11,900 bases of DNA, from assembly GCA_946615875.1 (NCBI GenBank), contig CAMOIK010000057.1:1-11900 (forward strand), written 5' to 3'. Position 1 is the stretch's first letter. Each line of letters starts with the position of its first letter. This document shows, piece after piece, positions 1 through 5,858 of this stretch. Below the pieces are notes generated by a model. The model was not told the DNA's origin and did no database searches. It worked only from the letters and a program-made list of their open reading frames with translations. A program made the position numbers and the translations under genes. The DNA is from an uncultured Verrucomicrobiota bacterium (lineage in GTDB: Bacteria > Verrucomicrobiota > Kiritimatiellia > RFP12 > UBA1067).

Positions 1-231
1 TGCTTCGAGTTCGCCCCGCTCTCCAAGGGCACCTACGGCGTCTGCGACGCGGTCGCCACGGTCAAGGCCGCCGGCGGCACGTCCATCATCGGCGGCGGCG
101 ACAGCGTGAGCGCCGTCAAGAAGTCCGGCAAGGCGGCGGAGATGTCGCACATATCGACCGGCGGCGGCGCCAGCCTCGAGTTCCTCGAAGGCAAGGTGCT
201 TCCCGGCGTCGCGGCGCTCACGGCCAAGTAA
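1..231 (+). CDS. pgk: Phosphoglycerate kinase, C-terminal 76 residues (5' end outside window)
   Basis: This is the end of phosphoglycerate kinase, the cytoplasmic glycolytic enzyme that moves a phosphate from 1,3-bisphosphoglycerate to ADP to make ATP. Frame 1 is open from the window edge to TAA at 229-231. It shows the family's C-terminal signatures: a KGT segment near residue 9, then TSIIGGGDS (about residues 27-35), the nucleotide-side glycine loop, and the near-invariant HISTGGGASLEFLEGK (about 50-65) followed by LPGVAAL. The N-terminal domain and most of the C-terminal domain lie upstream of the window, so nothing can be said about its start or promoter. The gene ends 22 nt before a strong hairpin and converges on the sigma-54 activator gene. 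Identity is near certain from the motifs. Confidence 0.97.
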   Translation, partial: CFEFAPLSKGTYGVCDAVATVKAAGGTSIIGGGDSVSAVKKSGKAAEMSHISTGGGASLEFLEGKVLPGVAALTAK

Positions 232-253
232 GGTCGCGGCGGCGCATTGCGCA

Positions 254-290
254 AAGCGGGGGACGGCGCGCGACGCGCCGCCCCCCGCTT
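254..290. terminator. Bidirectional intrinsic terminator between pgk and the activator gene
   Basis: The left arm 254-270 and right arm 274-290 are complementary over 17 positions with a single A:C mismatch (263/281), around a 3-nt loop (CGA, 271-273). The stem is almost all G:C and closes with A/T pairs at its base. On the plus strand it is followed by CGTTTTCC, a short T-run, and on the minus strand by TTTGC. It lies between two convergent genes (pgk ending at 231, activator ending at 328), where a shared terminator is expected. The stem is unusually strong and the U-tracts are short, so the strength of termination in each direction is inferred. Confidence 0.85.
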
Positions 291-327
291 CGTTTTCCGC
301 CCTCTTGCCGGCGGCGCCCAGGCCGCT

Positions 328-1848
328 TCAGCGCAGCCTGAGGCGCTTGGCGTGGTAGTTCATCATTCGCGGGGAGAGCCCCAGTTCCCTGCCTGCGGCG
401 GAGCGGTTGCCGTTGTGGCGCCCGATGGACTCCTCCAGTATGCGCTTTGCGAAGGCATCGACCTGCTCGGCGAAGGTCATGCCGCCCGCCATGAAAGGCT
501 CTTCGGCGAACTCCGGCGTCTGCAGCGACGGCGGCAGGTTGTAGCCGTGTATGCAGTCGTCCTTCGCGGTGAGGACGGCGCGCTCCATGCAGTTCTCGAG
601 CTCGCGGACGTTGCCCGGCCAACCGTATGCCAGCAGCATGTTGATTGCCGGCGGCGAGAGGCGCTTGACGGACTTGGCGTATTTGGCGTTCATCTTCGCG
701 ATGAAGTGCTCTGCGAGCAGCACGATGTCGCCCGTCCTGTGCGCGAGGTCCGGGATGGAGATGGGGAAGACGGACAGGCGGTAGTACAGGTCTTCGCGGA
801 ACGCTCCCTTGGCCATCAACTCCTCCAGGTTGCGGCTCGTGGCGGCGATGAAGCGCACGTCGGCGCGCCGCTCGTCGTTGGAGCCGACGCGCGAGAACGT
901 GCGCTCCTGCAGGAACCTCAGCAGTTTCACCTGCGTGGCGACGGAAAGGTCGCCGATCTCGTCCAGGAAGAGGGTGCCGCCGTCCGCCGCTTCGGCCCGC
1001 CCGATTCTGCGGGAGAACGCGTCGGTGAACGCTCCTTTCTCGTGTCCGAAGAGCTCCGATTCGACCAGCGCCTCCGGCAGGGCGGCGCAGTTGAGCGTGA
1101 CGAACGGCTTGCCCTTGCGCGCGCTGGCCTCGTAGATCGCCCGCGCGACGAGCTCCTTGCCCGTGCCCGAGGCGCCGCGTATCAGCACCGTGGCGTCGCT
1201 CGGCGCCACCTGGCGTATCTGCTCGTAGACGAGGCGCATCTCGCGGCAGTTCCCTATGATTTCGCCGGGGTTGCCGTCGATTATCTCGCGCAGCCGCCTG
1301 TTCTCCGTGGCCAGCGCCTCGCGTTCGGCGCATTCTTCGCGGCAGACGGCGGCGGCGTCCGCGGTGATGTTGGCGATGATCTCCAGCAGGGCGACGTCGC
1401 GCGCCAGCGGGTCGGCGTCGGCCCTGCCGCCTTCGAACTGGCGATCGACCGACAGAGTGCCTATGACCTGGCCGAGATGGACCAGCGGCACGCATATGAA
1501 CGAGACCGCTTCGTCGGCCGAGCGCGCTCCCGTCCTGTTCAGGAAGCGCTTGTCCTTGCGCACGTCCGGGACGACCTCCGCCCTGCCGGTGCGCGCCACG
1601 CCGCCCGTGATGCCTTCGCCGACATGGTAGCGCCCCAGCGCGCGCTCCTCCGCGTTCAACTCCTCGGTGGATGCCTCGATGCGCAGTTCGTCGCCTTCGA
1701 GCAGCGTGAACGTGCCGCGCAGCATCCCCATGCGGCGGTGCAGCAGATCGAGGACGGTCGCCAGGAGAGTCCTGACGTTGCGCTCGCGCACCAGCGAGCG
1801 CGTCACTTCCTGCAGCAGCAGTATTTCCTGTGGCAGTTCCACTTTCAT
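328..1848 (-). CDS. NifA-like sigma-54-dependent transcriptional activator (GAF-AAA+-Fis HTH)
   Basis: This is a 506-residue enhancer-binding protein that should hydrolyse ATP to remodel sigma-54 RNA polymerase into the open complex. Domain order: GAF sensor (about 20-165), short coiled linker, AAA+ domain (about 195-430), Fis-type HTH (about 468-506). Visible motifs are Walker A GASGTGKE (225-232), the sigma-54 contact loop GAFTDA (272-277), Walker B GTLFLDEIGD (291-300), RxDLxxR (351-357) and sensor II GNVREL (412-417). The HTH reads GNRSAAGRELGLS (480-492). The architecture is that of NifA, not of response regulators, since there is no receiver domain. The frame stays open upstream to 2097, but that part is basic low-complexity sequence overlapping the neighbouring gene. 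The ATG at 1848 begins a NifA-like N-terminus, so I chose it. No good Shine-Dalgarno precedes it. It lies 65 nt after the transglutaminase-like gene on the same strand. Its ligand and targets are unknown, and nitrogen fixation is not implied. The fifth residue of GAFTGA is Asp, not Gly. Confidence 0.9.
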   Translation of the reverse strand: MKVELPQEILLLQEVTRSLVRERNVRTLLATVLDLLHRRMGMLRGTFTLLEGDELRIEASTEELNAEERALGRYHVGEGITGGVARTGRAEVVPDVRKDKRFLNRTGARSADEAVSFICVPLVHLGQVIGTLSVDRQFEGGRADADPLARDVALLEIIANITADAAAVCREECAEREALATENRRLREIIDGNPGEIIGNCREMRLVYEQIRQVAPSDATVLIRGASGTGKELVARAIYEASARKGKPFVTLNCAALPEALVESELFGHEKGAFTDAFSRRIGRAEAADGGTLFLDEIGDLSVATQVKLLRFLQERTFSRVGSNDERRADVRFIAATSRNLEELMAKGAFREDLYYRLSVFPISIPDLAHRTGDIVLLAEHFIAKMNAKYAKSVKRLSPPAINMLLAYGWPGNVRELENCMERAVLTAKDDCIHGYNLPPSLQTPEFAEEPFMAGGMTFAEQVDAFAKRILEESIGRHNGNRSAAGRELGLSPRMMNYHAKRLRLR

Positions 1849-1888
1849 TTGTTCGCCCGGTCTTGTTTGTCTGGCGTAGAAACTTCCC

Positions 1889-1909
1889 GCGCGGCGGCGC
1901 CCGCCGCGC
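1889..1909 (-). terminator. Intercistronic GC hairpin (terminator- or attenuator-like)
   Basis: A perfect 9-bp G:C stem (1889-1897 with 1901-1909) and 3-nt loop begins 4 nt after the stop codon of the transglutaminase-like gene, 41 nt before the activator ATG. Reading on the minus strand it is followed by GGGAAGTTTC, with no real U-run, so it is a poor intrinsic terminator. It could instead slow read-through or protect the upstream mRNA's 3' end, giving lower expression of the activator. In sequence this GC-rich a stem of this size can also arise by chance, but its position just after the stop is what a functional hairpin would have. Confidence 0.45.
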
Positions 1910-1913
1910 CTTG

Positions 1914-4900
1914 TCAGCGCCGGCGGACGCTCACGGTGCGGCCCGAGCGCGACGAGCCGATGCGCGACCAGTCGCGCAGCAGCGCGGCGAAGCCCGGCGG
2001 CAGGAAGGCGTAGGGGCGCTTCTCCTGGGTGCGGACTATCGTCGCCTCCAGCCTGCCGTCCTCTCTCTTGCCGGTGCGCGCGGCGTGGGAATGCCATGCC
2101 TCGCCCGTGGCCGGGTTGGAGAAGTCGAATGCCTCCGGCACGTGCTCGAACGCGCCGTATCCTTCCGGGAACACGATGGTGACGGCGGTCTCGGCGCGGT
2201 TCGCGGCGTCAATGCCTATCGGGTTCTCGCGGACGCCGCCGACGATCGGGAAAAGCTGCTCGTAGAATTCCGGGATGGCGATCGTCGCCATGTCGCCGGA
2301 TATCACGGCGAAGTCCGGGACGAACGCGGAGAACCTGAGCGTGGCCGGGTATCCATCGACGTCTGCAACGAGGTCGCTCGTCGCGACGGCGCCCTGCGCC
2401 ACGGAGCCCAGCAGCTCCTGGTAGTGGCGGTCGCGCTCCTCGGGCAGCATCTCCGAATATTTTTTGCGGAAGGCGGCGGCGGCCGCGCCGAAAGTCTGCA
2501 CTTCGCAGTCCAGGTCGATGGCGCCGTTCTCGCGGATGGCGATCTTCACGTGCTTGCGGACGGCGTCGGTGAAGTCTGCGGAAGCCGCCTCGACCTTGCC
2601 GAACTCCTCCGTCTCCGGGTCGAAGAAGTCGGCGCCGTCGAACGCCGTCACGCCCGGCGGGGAGTATTCGTTCTCCGTGCCGAAGTAGAAAGTGGAAGTC
2701 TCGCCGCCCCAGCAGAGGAAGCCGCCGGTGCGCACTTTGACGCGGCACAGGGGGAAGGCGAAGGCGCGGACGTTCGGGCGCCCGGCCATGTCGCGCTCGC
2801 GCAGCGCGGCGGGCGAGGCGGCGTCGTTCGCCGCGAACACCATGTCGGCGTCGAGCCCGGCGCCCTTCATCAGCGCGCACATAGTCCTGACGTAGTCGAG
2901 GCGGCAGCCGTAGCGCTCCTCCAGCACCGCGGCGACGTCGGTGGTCTGTGCGTCGAGCGGCACTTCGTAGAGCGAAGGCCCTGCGACGCGGACGTTCCTG
3001 GCCATCCAGTCGCGTATCGAGCGCATCGTGCCGCCCCACGGCGCATCGCCTTCTCCGCTCCACCGGAACGCGTCCACGGCGACGGCTTTGCGCAGGCGGG
3101 CGGCGGCGGCGGCGAAATCGTTGGACGACACGACGAGGCGGTCGCGCCAGAGGTCGCCGTCCGCGGTGAGCGGTTCGACGGGCACTACCTTCGCGTAGCG
3201 CACGGTCTTCGTTTCGCCGTTGAGGTTGAGCGTGATCTCGTCGGTGGGCTCGAGCGCGTCGAAGTCCCACTTCGCGTAGAATTCCGCCGGCGCGCGGCGT
3301 ATCCTCGTGGCGGTCACGCAGGTGATCACGCTGCCGACCTCCACGCCCGGCAGATTGACCACCAGTTCCCTGGACGCCGGATAGCGCGGCGCGGCGGCGG
3401 CCCACTGGCAGTCGAAGACGTTCATCTCGTGCGGCGAGACGGCGGCCACCTTGCCGTTCCTGTTGGAGACGGTGGCGGACACTATTTCGACGGTCTTCCA
3501 TGTCGGGTTGAACGAGAACTTGAGTTCCGAGAGCTTCTTCTTGCCGTCGTAGGTGAGCACCTGCTGCACCAGGGTGTTGGTCACGGTCCAGTCGCGCGGC
3601 GACGCCACCCACACGTCTTCGCGGTCGAGCAGGACGCGGGCGTTGGCGCCGGCGAAGCGGTCTTTCGCGAACACGGCGCGCTCGCGCTCCGCCGCCTCCA
3701 CCTCCTTTATGCGCTCGCGCATCCGGCTGTATTCGTCGGGCGAGAACTCCACGGCGTTCACCGCGAAGCGGCGGCGCATCGTCAGCGTGTCGTTTTCGAC
3801 CGTCGTGCTGCGCCGCCACGAATACGCGCCGTCTATGGCGACGTCTTCCGGGAGCTTCAGGGCCTTGCCCACCGTGCCGTTGAGTTTCACGGTCAGTTCT
3901 TCGTCCACCATCGCGGTGGAGTCGGTGACGAGAGGGTATTTGCGTTTCTCGAGCGACGTCTTGCCGTCGAGTATCCAGTTCGCCGCGCCGAAGGTGCGCG
4001 AAAGCAGCGGCGCGAGGAGCTCCGAGCGCGTCTCGCCCTTGACCAGCGTCTCCGGCAGACGCGCGGAGAGGCGTATTTCCAACGGCCTGGACGTGTCCTG
4101 GAGGTCTTTCGGCGAGATTTCGAGGTCGAGCAGCTCGGCGCCGCTCGAGAGCGCGGTGAGGACGCGTTCGAAGAGTTTGCGCCTGGCGTCCTTCTTGCGG
4201 CGCAGGAGCGCTTGGCGGTAGGCGTTGTCGTTGATGCCGCACATGGAAATGCTGCTGGCCAGCAGCATGGAGCCGTCGGTGTTCAACGAGCCTTCGCTCT
4301 TGATGCGCACGGCGTTGGCCTCGGCCTGTGGTATGGGCGAGGTGAGGAGGGTTTCGCCTTCCGGCGTGGCCACCAGGTAGGAGCGGTCGCTGAGGTATGC
4401 CGGCAGCAGGTCGCGGCTGGACTCGTCGGTCGGGTCCATCAGGATGTACTTGCTTTCGGCGCGGATGCCCTGCTCCGCGAGGGCGGCGATTTCCGGCGTG
4501 GCGGCGACCGCGGCAATGGCGTGGTTGAAGTAGGGCATGGGCACGTCCGGATCCATCTTCGCCCCGGCGTGGATGAGGACTGGGTAGGCCTCGAAGCCGG
4601 CTATGCGCAGCATCGCCACGAGCAGGGCGGCCTTGTCGCGGCAGACGCCGTAGCGGTTCACGAACGTAATGTCCACGTCGTGCGGCGCGTATCCCGGCGA
4701 CGCGTCCTCCATGGTCAGCCCCATGTAGCGGACCTCCTGCGCCACCCACTTGTAGATGGCTTTCAGGAGGCGCGGGGCCGCGTCGGAAGCGGGCTGGCCG
4801 TCGGCTGAGCACGCCGCGCGCAGTTCCTGCACCTTGTTGGTGATGGCGGCGTTGGTCTTTTCGAGGTGCGGGAGGGAGACGTCCCAGTACCAGCGCGAGA

Positions 4901-5657
4901 TTTCGCGCCAGTCTGCGGCGGTGGAGACGCGCAGGTGCTGCACCTGCGTGTATTGCGGCGGCATGTCTGGCTCCGGGAACATCTGCGGGGAGTTCTTCGC
5001 CGTCCACGTGCGCACCACCGAGCCGTCGGCGCGCGTCTCTTCGGCATACTCGACGTTGCCAAGCGCCTTGCGAAGGGCGATGCTCTTGAGCGGGCGTTCC
5101 GCCGGGGAGGTGATGCGGCAGACGGCGTTGAGCATCGGGCAGCTCCACTCCAGGACCTCCAGATCGGCCCACTGGTCCTTGATGCGCGACGCGAACTGCT
5201 CGCTGCGCGTGGTGTATGAGAGGAGGTCGCCGACCTTGACGCCTGGAATGACGCACACGACGCGCCGCGCCATCGGATCGTAGATGTTCTCGCTGGCGGA
5301 GGAATTGTCCGTCATCTCCTTCGTGACGGCCGCGACGTCGATCTCCCTCTTCGTGCCGTCCGCGCTTGTGACCGAGGCGGAGAGGATGGCGGCCTTGCCG
5401 TATCTGGCGGAGTAGCGCAGCGACACCTCGGACTCCTCGCGCCGCCCCTTCTCCGTGAGGATCTTCAGAGTCTGCGAGGTGGTGCGCACGTACGTGCCGT
5501 CCGGGTTGTAAACGATGTCGTCGAAGCTGTCCACCAGCACGCAGTCGGCGTCGGGGAAGCGTTCCTGCGTGACGTCGCTCCATTCTTGCGCGGGTCTGGC
5601 GATCGCGGCGGTCGTCGCCGCCGCCGCCAGCACGATAAGCTTTGTGCATTTGTTCAT
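1914..5657 (-). CDS. Exported tandem DUF3857/transglutaminase-like protein, 1247 aa
   Basis: This is a large envelope protein of unknown role. Residues 1-20 form a typical signal peptide: basic start, then an Ala/Leu-rich core. Two related halves follow. Half one has a DUF3857-like beta domain (about 45-205, ending in the VIPGVKVGDLLSY block) and a transglutaminase-like fold (about 295-415) with Cys339 in RYGVCRDKA, His379 in YFNHA and Asp408 in ILMDPTD, the expected catalytic triad. Half two repeats the pattern: DUF3857-like (about 665-800, with NLPGVEVGSVITC) and a transglutaminase-like segment (about 875-1015) in which the Cys slot is Arg919 and no His is present. A C-terminal beta-rich part runs to 1247 and ends in a basic tail. 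Family members often have a single unit of roughly 600-700 residues, so this looks like an internal duplication. An in-frame TAA at 5669-5667 fixes the start at 5657. Promoter spacing predicts a leaderless mRNA. The activator gene follows 65 nt downstream. Substrate unknown; protein cross-linking, peptidase or purely structural roles are possible. Confidence 0.88.
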   Translation of the reverse strand: MNKCTKLIVLAAAATTAAIARPAQEWSDVTQERFPDADCVLVDSFDDIVYNPDGTYVRTTSQTLKILTEKGRREESEVSLRYSARYGKAAILSASVTSADGTKREIDVAAVTKEMTDNSSASENIYDPMARRVVCVIPGVKVGDLLSYTTRSEQFASRIKDQWADLEVLEWSCPMLNAVCRITSPAERPLKSIALRKALGNVEYAEETRADGSVVRTWTAKNSPQMFPEPDMPPQYTQVQHLRVSTAADWREISRWYWDVSLPHLEKTNAAITNKVQELRAACSADGQPASDAAPRLLKAIYKWVAQEVRYMGLTMEDASPGYAPHDVDITFVNRYGVCRDKAALLVAMLRIAGFEAYPVLIHAGAKMDPDVPMPYFNHAIAAVAATPEIAALAEQGIRAESKYILMDPTDESSRDLLPAYLSDRSYLVATPEGETLLTSPIPQAEANAVRIKSEGSLNTDGSMLLASSISMCGINDNAYRQALLRRKKDARRKLFERVLTALSSGAELLDLEISPKDLQDTSRPLEIRLSARLPETLVKGETRSELLAPLLSRTFGAANWILDGKTSLEKRKYPLVTDSTAMVDEELTVKLNGTVGKALKLPEDVAIDGAYSWRRSTTVENDTLTMRRRFAVNAVEFSPDEYSRMRERIKEVEAAERERAVFAKDRFAGANARVLLDREDVWVASPRDWTVTNTLVQQVLTYDGKKKLSELKFSFNPTWKTVEIVSATVSNRNGKVAAVSPHEMNVFDCQWAAAAPRYPASRELVVNLPGVEVGSVITCVTATRIRRAPAEFYAKWDFDALEPTDEITLNLNGETKTVRYAKVVPVEPLTADGDLWRDRLVVSSNDFAAAAARLRKAVAVDAFRWSGEGDAPWGGTMRSIRDWMARNVRVAGPSLYEVPLDAQTTDVAAVLEERYGCRLDYVRTMCALMKGAGLDADMVFAANDAASPAALRERDMAGRPNVRAFAFPLCRVKVRTGGFLCWGGETSTFYFGTENEYSPPGVTAFDGADFFDPETEEFGKVEAASADFTDAVRKHVKIAIRENGAIDLDCEVQTFGAAAAAFRKKYSEMLPEERDRHYQELLGSVAQGAVATSDLVADVDGYPATLRFSAFVPDFAVISGDMATIAIPEFYEQLFPIVGGVRENPIGIDAANRAETAVTIVFPEGYGAFEHVPEAFDFSNPATGEAWHSHAARTGKREDGRLEATIVRTQEKRPYAFLPPGFAALLRDWSRIGSSRSGRTVSVRRR

Positions 5658-5665
5658 AGACGCAC

Positions 5666-5674
5666 ATTATACCA
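5666..5674 (-). promoter_or_regulatory. Extended -10 promoter (TGGTATAAT) for the transglutaminase-like gene
   Basis: On the minus strand a perfect TATAAT (5671-5666) is preceded by TGG, giving the extended -10 form TGnTATAAT in an A/T island within otherwise GC-rich DNA. No -35 hexamer is seen at 16-18 bp spacing (that position is all G/C), which extended -10 promoters can tolerate. Only 8 nt separate the hexamer from the ATG at 5657, so the predicted start of transcription (about 5659) lies within 2-3 nt of the start codon. Downstream direction and gene fit are good. Confidence 0.75.
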
Positions 5675-5806
5675 TATTTTGGCGGTTAGCGGGGCAGAGG
5701 GCGGGGGGTGGAGGCGTTTTCCCGTCGCCCCCGTCCTCGCAATTTCGCCGGACGCCGCGGCAAAGGGCCGCAGTGGGCGTTTCGCCGACAACCGACAGCG
5801 GAAATA

Positions 5807-5815
5807 TGGTATAAT
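5807..5815 (+). promoter_or_regulatory. Extended -10 promoter (TGGTATAAT) for the GH9-glycan operon
   Basis: A TG at 5807-5808 followed by a perfect TATAAT (5810-5815) gives an extended -10. The predicted transcription start is near 5822, leaving about 37 nt of leader before the GH9 ATG at 5859. The only -35-like hexamer is CCGACA at 5785-5790 (4 of 6 matches, 19-nt spacer), so the extended -10 probably carries the promoter. The 14 nt ending here (5802-5815) are identical to those of the opposing minus-strand promoter at 5679-5666. The five plus-strand genes downstream have no other obvious promoter or terminator between them. Confidence 0.75.
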
Positions 5816-5820
5816 ATACC
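5808..5820. promoter_or_regulatory. Palindrome overlapping the GH9 promoter -10, possible operator
   Basis: GGTATA, a central A and TATACC form a perfect 6+1+6 palindrome that covers the -10 hexamer and the start of the initial transcribed region. A repressor bound here would block polymerase. The opposing promoter shares only the left half of it. Half of the match comes from the -10 consensus itself, so chance is a real alternative. Confidence 0.3.
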
Positions 5821-5858
5821 GGACAAAGCGATATTTGACGAGAGAAAGAAACACTGGT

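Noticed and set aside
218..1495. 425-residue minus-strand frame overlapping the activator gene
   Set aside because: It is the activator read in another frame, Arg-rich with no domain signature, and it would cross the terminator hairpin.
1849..2097. N-terminal extension of the activator to the ATG at 2097
   Set aside because: The extra 83 residues are basic low-complexity sequence encoded over the 3' end of the transglutaminase-like gene; the NifA-like N-terminus begins at 1848.
1830..4808. 992-residue open frame on the plus strand
   Set aside because: It is antisense to the transglutaminase-like gene, is rich in Arg/Gly/Val with no family motif, and arises from the strong GC bias of the third codon position.
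2209..5667. 1152-residue minus-strand frame starting 10 nt before the transglutaminase-like ATG
   Set aside because: Same strand, other frame. The product is Arg/Gly/His-rich low complexity, whereas the chosen frame has a signal peptide and clear domains.
5586..5858. N-terminal extension of the GH9 protein to the ATG at 5586
   Set aside because: It would start inside the opposing gene and upstream of the promoter at 5807-5815. The added residues are Arg/Gly-rich with no signal peptide.
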